Source: Methanoregulaceae archaeon PtaB.Bin056
GTDB lineage: Archaea > Halobacteriota > Methanomicrobia > Methanomicrobiales > Methanospirillaceae
Assembly (NCBI GenBank): GCA_002067095.1
Contig: MVQD01000035.1
Span: 1-64,000 of the forward strand
Direction of reading: 5' to 3'
Length of the DNA stretch: 64,000 nt
Below are positions 8,836 through 18,332 of this stretch, piece after piece (position 1 is the first letter of the stretch; each line of letters begins with the position of its first letter). The notes under the pieces were generated by a model that saw only the letters and a list, made by a program, of their open reading frames with translations, was not told where the DNA came from and ran no database searches. The translations under genes and the position numbers were made by a program.

Positions 8836-11800
8836 TTACTGCTTCGCAGCGTGCCGTTTCAGGTGCGAGACCTGTTCTTTCCAGGCCTTCATCTCTTCCG
8901 GGCTGAACACTTCGATCGCACCGCCCTGGCGGTCTCCGGAAGATACGCCCATCTCGTCCTCGAGGTCACCTTCGATCTGCAGGTAGACCGCCCTTAATTC
9001 CTCCAGGACCTCGTCGTCCGCCTGCCACATCCCGCGTGCCTGGGCTTCGAGGAGCCTCCTCCCCATCTCTTCCATCGCCCAGATGTTGTGCTCCCTGAAG
9101 AACTCGCGGTTTTTTTCGTCCAGGAGGAACGTCCGTGCAATATCGTCGAAGATCCTGTCATCGACCTCCCCTGTGGTGGCGTCCCACCCAAAGACCCTGC
9201 CGGCCCGCTTGGAGAGTTCCGCGGCTCCCGCGTACCCGTGCTCCTTCAAGGCATCGATGTACTGGGGGTTCAGGAGTTTTGTCCTGACCACCCGGCGGAG
9301 CTCATCTGCGAGGGTCCGCACATCGACCTGCGAGGTATTCCTCGTGTCTCCATAGTAGGCGGAGACCTCTTTGCCTGAGACCTCCCGTGCCGCGGCGGTC
9401 ATGCCGCCATGGGAGCCGAAGTAGCAGCAGCACCCGAGGAGGTCGTATTCGTCGGTCGCGGTCTTGTTGAAGGTCACGTCGACGGTCCGCAACTGGGAGA
9501 CGAGGTGTTCTGTCGACTTCTCCCCAAAGACCCCCCTGCCGTAGGAGTACCCGTTCCAGTAAATGAAGACATCCGCAAGGTCGCTCACATCATCCCAGGC
9601 CGAGGCGTAGACCGCGAGGTTGACCCCCATTCCATACGTCCCGCGTGGCGCGCCGAAGATCCTTGGGCCGATACCTCCTTCGGCCGAGTGCTTCCGGAGA
9701 TAGTTCCACTCAGGCGGCTCGTCGAGGGCGGCCACCGCCCGGATGGCATCGTCCAGGAATTCGACGCACCCAAAGAAGCAGTCCCGTAAGATACCGCTCA
9801 CCCTGACCGTGATATCGATCCTCGGTCTCCCGAGACGCTCGAGAGGGATGATGCGAACACCCTTCAGCCTCCCGTGCTCCCGGACGGGTTCGGCGCCGAT
9901 CAGGGCCAGGGCCTGCGCACACTGCTCCCCGTCGGCCCACATGATGTCCGAGGCCATCCAGAGGAGTGCCACGTTCTCGGGGTAGCTCCCATGCTCCTGC
10001 CGGTGGCGCTCAACCAGGATCCCGGCAAGCTTTGTCCCTACTTCCCAGGCCGCCTCCGTCGGGACCGACGATGGGTCGAGGGAATAGAAGTTCCTCCCGG
10101 TGGGGAGTATCCCGGTCTTTCCCCGGGAGAGGAGACCGGAAGGCCCCGGTTGGATATATCCACCCCTCGTCCCATTGATCAGGCTCCCGATCTCGTCCGA
10201 GCGGTCGAGTGCACGGGATATCTCCCGCACTTCCCTTTCCAGGGACGCGAGCCCCCCTTCGTCGATTCTGACCAGGCTGTCCCCGAGCACCCGCCCGGGC
10301 GCCTGCGGGAGCCCCTCTCCTTCCAGGATCCGGGAGACCAGGTCCTCCGAGAACCCGTCGAGCACCCGCACAAGCGCAGTCTCCGACGGGGATATCCTTT
10401 CATCGAGCCCCATCATGCCGGCAATGAGCCGGTGGAGGTGCCCGTCATGGTTCAGGATGGGCGCGATGAACCGGGCACGCGTGCGGCCGGCCGGAATTCG
10501 CCCGAAGACGTGCATCCCCTCCGGGATGCGGGTGCCGTAAATGCCCGAGATCAGCCGCCCGGCACCCTCAAGGAGGCGTTCGAACGCGGCAGGGTCGTGA
10601 AGGGATGTCAGGATACCCAGTTCTTTGTCGAGCCCCTCCTTTGTGACCAGGTCAATGATCTGGTGCTGGAGGGCATGGGCCCGTGCCCCATCCGACCCGG
10701 CGAACTTGTGGTACTCTGCGATCTTCTCCTCGAGATCCTTGAGGACCCCGTAAGGGCTTGTCGGGGCCATCACCGTCTGGAGGTGATCGATGATGGTCGC
10801 CCCGGCCCTGCGCTTGGCGATGGTGCCCTCTGACGGGTTGTCGGAGTTGTAGATATACAGGAGGGGAAGGTCTCCGAGGATCGCATCGGGCAGGCACTCA
10901 TTCGATGGCGCGACCGACTTTCCGGGCAAAAATTCGAGGGAGCCGTGTGTGCCCACGTGCACGATGAGGTCTGCCCCAAAGACACGCTCGAGGTAGCGGT
11001 AGACCGCGAGATAGTGGTGGGGAGGGGGGACTTGTGGGTCATGCAGGATGCGGCAGACCTGCCCGTCGCACCGGGAGCCGGCGCATCCCCGCTTCGGCTG
11101 GGTGCAGACGACGGCGTTTCCAAACGAGAGGCCGGGTATCACCATCTTCCCATCATAAAGCATCGCGGGCGGGACGCCGTCCTTCGCCTCTCCCGGGGGA
11201 TCTCCCCACGTCTCGGCGATGCGGGACCGCAACGGCGCGGGAAGCTCGGAGAACCACTCGTCGTAGGTTTCCTTTTCTACCATCCCGAGCGCCCCGCCGC
11301 GCTTCACGATGTCCTGGACCGTGGTCCACCGGAACTCATTTATGGCACGCCGGTCAAGGATTGCCTTTGCCAGGGCCTCGCCACTCTCGGGTGCCTCCAC
11401 GCAGAACCCCTCCTCTTTCATCCGGGAGAGGATATCGGCGACGCTCTGGAGCGTGTCCAGGTGCGCTGCGGCCCCCACGTTCGCCTCCACCGAGGCGCAG
11501 GCTGAGCTGTTCAGGACAAACGCGACCCTCTTCTCCGCGGGAGGCTTTTCCCGGAGCCTGATGAGGCTTCCGATCCTCCTGACAAGGGCCCGGATACGCT
11601 CCCTGACCGGCGAGTGCCAGGCATGTCCGGGACCAAGGGGCCCCTCGGCCATGGCACTTGCGACCGGGATCATGCCGGTCATCCCGTACATCTCGGGAAG
11701 CACGACGGACCAGCCCAGTTCGATGCTGCCCATGCCGTCAAGGCTCTCCTTCCACTCCTCCTCGGTCCGGTAATACAGCATCAGGGGGTGGACGACCGGG

Positions 11801-12558
11801 ACGCCGAGCGCCTCGAAGACCCTGACAGGCTCATCCGGGTCGTGGGAGAGGGCGGAAGACTGGAGGCAGACGAGCGCGTCCACATCCGGCAAAAACCTCT
11901 GGATCACTTCGGTGGCATCGAGAGCTCCCGCCGACGAATCCCCGGTCCCTACCGAGAAGACCGCGATCGCGTTGTATTCGCGCTCGCACTCCCTGATGAG
12001 CGCATCGATCGCCTGGAGGTCCCCGTTTGCCCAGTAGATCCGGTAGAAGAGGATGCCGATGGTATGCGGCTTTTCCCTGCCCCGCCACTGCCAGTACTCG
12101 TCCGCGGTGGAAAATACCCGGGGTGCGTCCGGGTGATACACTCCCTCCCAGAGGTAAAGCGAGGGTTCCTCCCACGTCACCGGCAGCGAGAGGACCCTCC
12201 CCTGGATGAACCGCACCAGGTTCCGCATGTTGTCGCTCCCGCCGTAGATGAAGTAGGCGTTCACCGTTGCGGTGACAGGAAGCGGGACAGTCGAGAGAGT
12301 CCAGAAGGACTGGTCGTGGCCGAACGATATGACAGGGACTCCCGGAGGGAGTGCGGGGATGAGCGTGTCCCAGTAGGCGTCATTGGTGGGGTGGAGGAGG
12401 ATGATGTCCGAGTCTCCCAGTTCGCGGATGCAGGAGTCAAGATACGCGGGGTCCCTCATGCGGTACGTCGGATGTGCCCGGAGGGACACCCCTGTCTCGG
12501 CTGCGGCGGTCACGAGCATCGGGATCTCGCTCCCCCAGACGATTGCAGTCAGGCGCAT
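8836..12558 (-). CDS. cobN: CobN/BchH-type large chelatase subunit
   Basis: This is a cytoplasmic protein of 1240 residues, the usual size for CobN. Family landmarks are VHVGTHGSLEFLPGKS near residue 535, IYNSDNPSEGTIAKRRAGA soon after, ADGEQCAQALALIG near 880, and FGAPRGTYGMGVN near 970. CobN is the substrate-binding subunit that inserts Co(II) into a corrin ring, working with AAA+ partners. Here it starts three bases after an importer ATPase and no CobS/CobT follows, so a role in processing an imported tetrapyrrole (as with CobN-like HmuS in haem loci) is a real alternative. The ChlI/ChlD-type protein at 44677 could be its motor. Confidence 0.88.
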   Translation of the reverse strand: MRLTAIVWGSEIPMLVTAAAETGVSLRAHPTYRMRDPAYLDSCIRELGDSDIILLHPTNDAYWDTLIPALPPGVPVISFGHDQSFWTLSTVPLPVTATVNAYFIYGGSDNMRNLVRFIQGRVLSLPVTWEEPSLYLWEGVYHPDAPRVFSTADEYWQWRGREKPHTIGILFYRIYWANGDLQAIDALIRECEREYNAIAVFSVGTGDSSAGALDATEVIQRFLPDVDALVCLQSSALSHDPDEPVRVFEALGVPVVHPLMLYYRTEEEWKESLDGMGSIELGWSVVLPEMYGMTGMIPVASAMAEGPLGPGHAWHSPVRERIRALVRRIGSLIRLREKPPAEKRVAFVLNSSACASVEANVGAAAHLDTLQSVADILSRMKEEGFCVEAPESGEALAKAILDRRAINEFRWTTVQDIVKRGGALGMVEKETYDEWFSELPAPLRSRIAETWGDPPGEAKDGVPPAMLYDGKMVIPGLSFGNAVVCTQPKRGCAGSRCDGQVCRILHDPQVPPPHHYLAVYRYLERVFGADLIVHVGTHGSLEFLPGKSVAPSNECLPDAILGDLPLLYIYNSDNPSEGTIAKRRAGATIIDHLQTVMAPTSPYGVLKDLEEKIAEYHKFAGSDGARAHALQHQIIDLVTKEGLDKELGILTSLHDPAAFERLLEGAGRLISGIYGTRIPEGMHVFGRIPAGRTRARFIAPILNHDGHLHRLIAGMMGLDERISPSETALVRVLDGFSEDLVSRILEGEGLPQAPGRVLGDSLVRIDEGGLASLEREVREISRALDRSDEIGSLINGTRGGYIQPGPSGLLSRGKTGILPTGRNFYSLDPSSVPTEAAWEVGTKLAGILVERHRQEHGSYPENVALLWMASDIMWADGEQCAQALALIGAEPVREHGRLKGVRIIPLERLGRPRIDITVRVSGILRDCFFGCVEFLDDAIRAVAALDEPPEWNYLRKHSAEGGIGPRIFGAPRGTYGMGVNLAVYASAWDDVSDLADVFIYWNGYSYGRGVFGEKSTEHLVSQLRTVDVTFNKTATDEYDLLGCCCYFGSHGGMTAAAREVSGKEVSAYYGDTRNTSQVDVRTLADELRRVVRTKLLNPQYIDALKEHGYAGAAELSKRAGRVFGWDATTGEVDDRIFDDIARTFLLDEKNREFFREHNIWAMEEMGRRLLEAQARGMWQADDEVLEELRAVYLQIEGDLEDEMGVSSGDRQGGAIEVFSPEEMKAWKEQVSHLKRHAAKQ

Positions 12559-12561
12559 GGG

Positions 12562-13335
12562 TTATATGTTCCCGACGGGTTCAAGAGGGACAATCAATGG
12601 ATACCCGTCTTCTCTTCCGACCCTCGCGGACACGCCGTACACGTCCCGTATCAGCTCCTCGGAAAGTATCGCGGAGGGCGTGCCCTGACCGGCAATCCTG
12701 CCGTGGTGGAGGACCAGCAGCCTGTCGCAGTACCGGGCAGCGAGGTTCAGGTCATGGATCGCCATCAGGCCCCCGATCCCCTTCTGGTCCACCACAGAAC
12801 GGATGATCTGCATGACCTCGAGCTGGTGGCGGAGGTCGAGTGCGCTCGTCGGCTCATCGAGGAGGAGGAGAGAGGGGTCCTGGACGAGGGCGCGGGCGAT
12901 CACCACCTTCTGGCGCTCACCGCCGCTTATCTGGGTCACCTTCCGAAACGCGAGGTGGGAGATCTTGAGGCGCTCGAGCGCTTCGCTGACCATCCCGATG
13001 TCTGATTCCCCCACCCCCCAACGGACGTGGGGCCTCCTCCCCATCAGGACCGACTCAAAGACCGTCATGGCCATCCCGACAGAGAGTGCCTGGGGGACAT
13101 ACGCAAACAGCCTGGCACGCTCCGAACTTCCCATGCGGGAGACGTCCTGCCCCCCGAAGTGCACGCTCCCCCTTGGGACCAGGACGCGGTTGATGCACTT
13201 GATCAGGGTGGTCTTCCCGCAGCCGTTTGGCCCGAGGACGCCCACGAGTTCGCCCTCATCCACTTCGAGGGTGATCCCCTCGAGGACGCGATGGTCCTGG
13301 TAGGAGAAGGAGAGGTCCGAGACTTCGAGCTTCAC
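12562..13335 (-). CDS. FecE/BtuD-type ABC importer ATPase (second system)
   Basis: This importer ATPase has 257 residues. It shows Walker A GPNGCGKTT, signature ISGGERQK, Walker B LLLLDEPTSALDL and H-loop MAIHDLN. The GTG start overlaps the permease stop as GTGA (13332-13335), so translation is coupled. It is about as divergent from the ATPase at 5552 as ordinary paralogues, so the two importers probably carry different ligands. CobN follows after three bases, which is a strong functional link between this transporter and the chelatase. Confidence 0.92.
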   Translation of the reverse strand: MKLEVSDLSFSYQDHRVLEGITLEVDEGELVGVLGPNGCGKTTLIKCINRVLVPRGSVHFGGQDVSRMGSSERARLFAYVPQALSVGMAMTVFESVLMGRRPHVRWGVGESDIGMVSEALERLKISHLAFRKVTQISGGERQKVVIARALVQDPSLLLLDEPTSALDLRHQLEVMQIIRSVVDQKGIGGLMAIHDLNLAARYCDRLLVLHHGRIAGQGTPSAILSEELIRDVYGVSARVGREDGYPLIVPLEPVGNI

Positions 13336-14393
13336 CAGTACTCCTCCTTCTGGCGCATGAAGAGGTAGAGGAAGAACGGGATCCCGATGAACGCCGTCAT
13401 GATCCCGACAGGGATGATCTGGGGTGCGAGGATGGTGCGGGCAAGGCTGTCTGCACCAAGCAAAATGAGGGCTCCGACAAAGCCCGATGCCACGATCAGG
13501 TAGCGGTGGTCCCCGCCGATGGCAAGCCTCGTGATGTGGGGGGAGACAAGCCCTATGAACCCGATGGTCCCGGTGAAGCAGATGATGGATGCAGTAATAA
13601 GCGATGCGATCAGCATGTGGACGGTCCGGGTCTGCTCGACTTTTACCCCCAGGCTCTGGGCCACCTGGTCGCCCATGCCGAGCGCGTTGAGGTCCCACGC
13701 CCGCCAGACGAGGAGGGGGGTGGAGACCGCGACCACCAGAGTGACCAGGGCAAGTTTCTCCCACGAAGTGTTCTGGAGGCTCCCGAACATCCAGAAGACC
13801 ACGGCCTGGAGCTGCTCCGTGGTGCCGGTGTACTGGAGAAACGAGGTCATTGCCCCGAAGAGGTACATGAGGATGATCCCCGCGAGCACCATGCTCTCGG
13901 CAGAGACCCCGCGGTACCGCGAGAGGCCGTAGATTGCGATTGCGGCAAGGGCGCTCATCGTGAATGCAGAGACCACGAGCGCGATCTCGCCCGAGAGCGC
14001 GGTGGGGACAAAGATGATGGCGATCGCCGCCCCGAACGTCGCCGCGGAGGCGATGCCGAGGGTAAACGGGCTCGCGAGGGGGTTCCGGAGCACCCCCTGC
14101 ATCACGGCGCCTGCGATCGCAAGCCCAAACCCCGCCACCACGGCGAAGAGGACCCGGTGGAGCCGGAGGTCCCAGACGATGGTGAACGCGAGAGGGTCTG
14201 CAGAGAACGAGCCCGGAAGAATCCCTGCAAGCACTGCGACACACACCTCCTCAACCGTGAGCCCCGCGGACCCGATGATGGTCGAGCCGACCGCAAGCAG
14301 GATGATTCCCACCGCGAGGACCGCCACAAAGAGGAGCCTCTTTGCCTGCATCTGCAGGTACCGGCCGGCGATCTTCTCTCTCTCGTCCTCCAT
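13332..14393 (-). CDS. FecCD/BtuC-type ABC importer permease (second system)
   Basis: This membrane permease has 353 residues and about ten helices. The FecCD signature regions GAVMQGVLRNPLASPFTLGI and GTIGFIGLVSPHITR are intact, the latter being the coupling region for the ATPase. It lies 14 bases after the binding protein gene and overlaps the ATPase gene. It forms the membrane channel of the CobN-linked importer. Confidence 0.92.
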   Translation of the reverse strand: MEDEREKIAGRYLQMQAKRLLFVAVLAVGIILLAVGSTIIGSAGLTVEEVCVAVLAGILPGSFSADPLAFTIVWDLRLHRVLFAVVAGFGLAIAGAVMQGVLRNPLASPFTLGIASAATFGAAIAIIFVPTALSGEIALVVSAFTMSALAAIAIYGLSRYRGVSAESMVLAGIILMYLFGAMTSFLQYTGTTEQLQAVVFWMFGSLQNTSWEKLALVTLVVAVSTPLLVWRAWDLNALGMGDQVAQSLGVKVEQTRTVHMLIASLITASIICFTGTIGFIGLVSPHITRLAIGGDHRYLIVASGFVGALILLGADSLARTILAPQIIPVGIMTAFIGIPFFLYLFMRQKEEYW

Positions 14394-14407
14394 TCCGCTA
14401 CCGCTCC

Positions 14408-15616
14408 TTATCTTGCCGGGTACACGAACCGGGTCGGGTCCGCAAGGCCGGGGTCAAGGCCCTGGAACTCCTGGAGGTATGTCCGGTGCAGCGATTCCGG
14501 GTCCAGTTCGCCCGCCCTGTCGGGATGGAACCACCTGGCCATGTAGGTCACGCCGATCAGGTACTGCGGGCCCCCGACGATCGCGTTATGGAGCACGTAC
14601 ACCCTCCCGTCCCGGACGGCAGGGATGCTACCCCACCCGGCCCGTCCTGCGAGCGTGTCCCTGACCTCGGCAAAGCGGGTGCTGTTCTCCCCTGAGTATC
14701 CGCCAAAGATGTACTTCCCTGAACCCGCAAGCTTGATCACGACGTCGGGCTTCCTGGCGATGATCGATTCTGGATCGATCTCGGGGTACTCGGCAGGGTT
14801 GTCGCGGAAGATGTTGGCACCCCCGGCCATCGTGACCTTGTCATGATAGCCTGAACCCCTGGCTACCGTCTTGTAATCGTTCCAGGTCTCGAAGTAGACC
14901 TCGGGGGGTGCGGCGGATGCGGCGACCGATCCAACCCTCGCAAGCGCTGCGGTATAGAACGAGGCGAGGCGGGCGCCTTCCTCCTCCTTTCCAAATACCT
15001 CCGCGACTCGGGCCGCATCCTCGAGATACGTCTCAGGCCGGTAGCAGTCGATCCGGAAGACCGGGAGATCGGGCCTTGATGCCGTGACCCGCCGCTCGAT
15101 CTCGTCGCACTCTGCCCTGCTCACCGATGCGTACAGGAAGAGTGCATCGGGGCGAAGCGAGAGCATCTTCTCGTAATCAGGGGCCCATATCGACCCTACC
15201 GAGGGGTACCCCGCGTACTCAGGGAAGAATTCCGGCTTCTGCGCGATGTACTTGTCCACGGCCACGATCCTCTCTTTTCCGACCCCAAGCGACCGCATCG
15301 TCTCAAGGGTCTCGCTGTTCATCACGATGATGCGGCGGAGCGGGCGCGTGAGGGTGAGGCTCTTTCCCGAAGAGTCGGTGATCGTCCGGGGAGTCCCGCC
15401 CCAGTGGACGTAGATCCATGCGGCATCCCGAAGGTCAGAGATTGAGGCAGCCGGAAGTGCAGTGCCCCCTGAGAGGTGCCCAAGGACAGAGGAGGCGAGC
15501 TCTTCCCTTGCGATGACGCCGTTGCCATCCAGGTCGCCGGGGAGTGCGGCATCGGCAAGCACCAGGGGGCAGAGGACCGCGATGACCGCGATGACTGCCA
15601 CCGCGAACCTGTTCAT
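14408..15616 (-). CDS. ABC substrate-binding protein with N-terminal EF-hand/dockerin-like segment
   Basis: This is a secreted binding protein of ~402 residues. A signal peptide ends near LADAALPG and is followed directly by a calcium-loop-like motif GDLDGNGVIAREELASSVLG, resembling half of a dockerin or an EF hand. The rest is a TroA/BtuF-type fold beginning at TPRTITDSSGKSLTLTRPLRRI. There is no lipobox Cys, unlike the other three binding proteins in the window. The ATG at 15616 has GGAAGGG upstream and overlaps the preceding gene as ATGA. The Ca2+-type segment could dock the receptor onto another surface protein, perhaps the one encoded immediately upstream. Confidence 0.87.
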   Translation of the reverse strand: MNRFAVAVIAVIAVLCPLVLADAALPGDLDGNGVIAREELASSVLGHLSGGTALPAASISDLRDAAWIYVHWGGTPRTITDSSGKSLTLTRPLRRIIVMNSETLETMRSLGVGKERIVAVDKYIAQKPEFFPEYAGYPSVGSIWAPDYEKMLSLRPDALFLYASVSRAECDEIERRVTASRPDLPVFRIDCYRPETYLEDAARVAEVFGKEEEGARLASFYTAALARVGSVAASAAPPEVYFETWNDYKTVARGSGYHDKVTMAGGANIFRDNPAEYPEIDPESIIARKPDVVIKLAGSGKYIFGGYSGENSTRFAEVRDTLAGRAGWGSIPAVRDGRVYVLHNAIVGGPQYLIGVTYMARWFHPDRAGELDPESLHRTYLQEFQGLDPGLADPTRFVYPAR

Positions 15617-16137
15617 TGCCCTTCCCTCCCGCGTAACCTGCACCGCGCCGCACCCACGAATGCAACCCCGGCCATGGCGAGGAGGAGGGGAAGAGGGGGT
15701 CCGGCTTTCGGGGTCACGGCCGTGAGCGGGACTGCCGGAGGTACTTCGGCGCCCTGCATGCCGTCACCGTGCACCCCCACTGTCCCTTCCTCCCCGGAGA
15801 GGTAATCCGTCCACGTCCCCCTGATCGCCCCCGCAGAGTCCGGGGGTCCATGCATGAGGTAAGAGACCTCACGTTCGCCAATTACCGCAAGAAAGAGCGT
15901 CGTCCCCTCGACCCTGTACTGGTCAGGGGGCAGTGAGACCTCGCTTACCTCGGTTCCCGGGGGGAGGACCTCGACTATCCCTGCAACCGTCTCTGCGGGC
16001 AGAGTCAGCACGACACGGGAAGTGGTCGGTTCTGCAGGCTCGATGGACCGCTCGACGATGCCGGCTGCTGCCCCCTGGACCAGCATGGCGCAGAGAAAAA
16101 AAGAGACGATCCCGGTGATGAGGTGCCCTCTCTTCAT
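15613..16137 (-). CDS. Small membrane-anchored surface protein heading the CobN importer operon
   Basis: This protein of ~174 residues has an N-terminal signal (GIVSFFLCAMLVQGAAAG), an extracellular beta-rich domain and a C-terminal hydrophobic helix (PLPLLLAMAGVAFVGAARC) followed by Arg-rich residues. This is the layout of an archaeal surface protein with a C-terminal anchor. The middle (AGIVEVLPPGTEVSEVSLPP, then YLMHGPPDSAGAIRGTW) recalls a beta-sandwich domain common in methanogen surface proteins next to dockerin segments; that resemblance is my inference. Translational overlap with the dockerin-like binding protein suggests the two cooperate at the cell surface. No enzyme motif is present. 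Confidence 0.7.
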   Translation of the reverse strand: MKRGHLITGIVSFFLCAMLVQGAAAGIVERSIEPAEPTTSRVVLTLPAETVAGIVEVLPPGTEVSEVSLPPDQYRVEGTTLFLAVIGEREVSYLMHGPPDSAGAIRGTWTDYLSGEEGTVGVHGDGMQGAEVPPAVPLTAVTPKAGPPLPLLLAMAGVAFVGAARCRLRGREGQ

Positions 16138-16200
16138 ATGGATAGTTCTTTGGCTGTGGTACAATAAATAATAATGGTTATAATTCGTCTGTACCAGAAT
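16138..16200 (-). promoter_or_regulatory. Promoter and candidate operator of the CobN importer operon
   Basis: A TATA-like run (TTATTTATT on the minus strand, ~16163-16171) lies about 27 bases before the ATG at 16137, which fits a leaderless archaeal transcript. An inverted repeat, TGGTACA at 16157-16163 and TGTACCA at 16190-16196, brackets this element with a 26-base spacer. That position suits a repressor. I saw no second intergenic copy in the window, so the regulatory meaning is inferred. Confidence 0.45.
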
Positions 16201-16386
16201 GGGGAAATAGCAGTTTGTCATAAAAAATGAAAAAAGATAGCACTGAGTAAGAAACAAAACCTCACTCATTCACTGCGCACCCCTCTTCCCAACCCCTGAA
16301 TGGACCGCCAGCGGGTGGGTCGGAAGTGCTATCAGCATTGGCATAAGAGAGTAATCTGATACTCCCCCCGGAATCCGAGAGATGAG

Positions 16387-17343
16387 ATGACCCCGATCGA
16401 GACCGTTGCCCTGACAAAATACTACGGATCACTCTGCGCAGTGGACCACCTTGACCTCTCCATCGGAAACGAGATCTTCGCCCTCCTCGGCCCAAACGGC
16501 TCCGGGAAGACGACGACAGTGCTGATGCTCACCACGCTGCTCCGGCCGACCGAGGGGTCTGCACGGATCTGCGGACACGACGTCGAGCGTGATGCAGGAG
16601 AGGTGCGAAGGCTCATCAGCTACGTGCCCCAGGACATGGCTGTCGACATCAAGCTGACCGGGAGGGAGAACGTGGCGCTCTTTGCAAAACTCTACGGGAT
16701 ACCGCGTCGTGACGAGACCATCGACCGCGTGCTCGAAATGATGGACCTCTCGGAACGGGCCGACGACCTGGTCCGGACCTACTCGGGGGGGATGCGCCGG
16801 AGGCTCGAACTTGCCCAGGCTCTCGTCCACGAGCCGAAGGTCCTCTTCCTTGACGAGCCCACGATCGGGCTCGACGTCGCGGCAAGAAAGAAGATCTGGG
16901 AGCACATCCGTACCCTCAAGTCCCGGGGGATGACCATCTTTGTCACCACCCACTACATGGACGAGGCCGACCACTTCTGTGACCGCGTCGCGATCCTCGA
17001 CCACGGAAGAGTGGCCGCAGTCGACACCCCCGCCCGCCTGAAGGGAAGGCTTGGAAAAGACCTCATCAGTGCGAGGGTGAGCGGGGGGTGGTCGGGGGAC
17101 CTCCCCGCAGGGATCGAGCGCCTCGGCGAAAAGGAGAACGGGGAGTATCTCTTCTCATCAGACCATGCGTCCGAGAAGGTCCCGGTGCTCTTCCGCTGGC
17201 TCGAGGAGCACGGGGCTGTCATCCACTCCCTCTCTGTCCGGGAACCGACCCTCGACGACGTCTTCCTCGCGCTTGTCGGGTCAAGGGACGATGTGACGGG
17301 GTTCGACGACCACAGGTTCAGGACGATGCTCCGGAGGAGATGA
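16387..17343 (+). CDS. DrrA-type ABC exporter ATPase
   Basis: This ABC-2 family ATPase has 318 residues. It shows Walker A GPNGSGKTT, signature YSGGMRRR, Walker B VLFLDEPTIGLD and the H-loop in TTHYMDEADHFC. The C-terminal ~80-residue extension ending in EPTLDDVFLAL is typical of the daunorubicin-resistance (DrrA) group. The stop overlaps the permease start, so the two form one exporter. The substrate is unknown; in archaea such pairs export lipids, drugs or unknown compounds. GAGATGAG directly upstream of the ATG serves as binding site. Confidence 0.92.
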   Translation: MTPIETVALTKYYGSLCAVDHLDLSIGNEIFALLGPNGSGKTTTVLMLTTLLRPTEGSARICGHDVERDAGEVRRLISYVPQDMAVDIKLTGRENVALFAKLYGIPRRDETIDRVLEMMDLSERADDLVRTYSGGMRRRLELAQALVHEPKVLFLDEPTIGLDVAARKKIWEHIRTLKSRGMTIFVTTHYMDEADHFCDRVAILDHGRVAAVDTPARLKGRLGKDLISARVSGGWSGDLPAGIERLGEKENGEYLFSSDHASEKVPVLFRWLEEHGAVIHSLSVREPTLDDVFLALVGSRDDVTGFDDHRFRTMLRRR

Positions 17344-18068
17344 TGAAGGACATCCTCTCTTACTTCGAGCGGGACATGCTCCGGTGGGTGAGGGGGCGCG
17401 TCTCGGTCATCTCCGCCCTTGTCGTGCCCGCCGCCTGGCTCATCTTTGTCGGCCTTGCGCTCCCCACCACGTTCACCGACCACTACATCGACTTCATCAC
17501 GCCCGGGATCCTGGTCCTGACGATGCTCGGGGCCTCGCTCCAGGGGGGCTCCCTCCTTATCTTCGACAAGATCCTCGGGTTCCTGAACAAGTTCCTCGCG
17601 CTCCCCTCATCGCGCGAGAGCATCCTTTACGGGAAGATCCTGTTCATCACGACCAGGGGGCTCATCCAGGCAACCGTGATCCTCCTCCTGGCGTTCGTCC
17701 TCGGGGCGACGTTCCTCTCGCCCTGGAGCCTCGTCATCACCTATGGCGTCCTTGCAGTGTTCGGCGTGCTCCTGTCATCATTCTCCACGACAGTCGCCCT
17801 CTACCTCTCCGACCACGACGCGTATGCCGCCTTCAATGCCATGGTGAGCATGCCGCTCTTCTTCACGAGCAGCGCCCTGATGCCGTATTCCGTCATGCCC
17901 ACGTGGCTTGCGCCCCTCGCGTACTGGAACCCGGTGAGCTATGCAATCGACGCGATACGTGCACTCCAGGAAGGTGCCCTTGCATGGGGGAGGATTGGTG
18001 CGCTGCTCCTCCTTGCCGTGATTGTGGTTGGGATCAGCGTCCGGCAGTTCCGGAAAGTGACACTGTAA
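17340..18068 (+). CDS. DrrB-type ABC-2 exporter permease
   Basis: This membrane protein of ~242 residues has six helices and the ABC-2 permease signature region MPYSVMPTWLAPLAYWNPVS followed by YAIDAIRAL. Two in-frame ATGs (17340 and 17343) overlap the stop of the ATPase gene and share its GGAGGAG binding site. It forms the membrane half of the exporter with the upstream ATPase. A paralogous pair lies at 52395-54148. Confidence 0.9.
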   Translation: MMKDILSYFERDMLRWVRGRVSVISALVVPAAWLIFVGLALPTTFTDHYIDFITPGILVLTMLGASLQGGSLLIFDKILGFLNKFLALPSSRESILYGKILFITTRGLIQATVILLLAFVLGATFLSPWSLVITYGVLAVFGVLLSSFSTTVALYLSDHDAYAAFNAMVSMPLFFTSSALMPYSVMPTWLAPLAYWNPVSYAIDAIRALQEGALAWGRIGALLLLAVIVVGISVRQFRKVTL

Positions 18069-18332
18069 TCAGTACAGTGATTCGGGGGGCAGACTGGAAA
18101 GGCCAGAATTCTTCAGGGCCCTTCACTTGCAGCGATACCGGTTTCTTATGCGAGGATAAAAATCGCACATATTGCTACAAATGTGCAAAAATTTATTACG
18201 TTAATCTGCATACTACTTCACTGGCAGAATCAGCCATGTGATTCTTTGCCGCAGGGATCACCAAGACTTCCTGTCTCGTCGAATTCCTGCCCACATCGCC
18301 TCATGGAAAACGCATACACAGGAGAGAATGTC

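Noticed and set aside
11614-13005. 463-residue plus-strand frame across CobN and the importer ATPase
   Set aside because: It is antisense to two well-identified genes and crosses their boundary; no family features.
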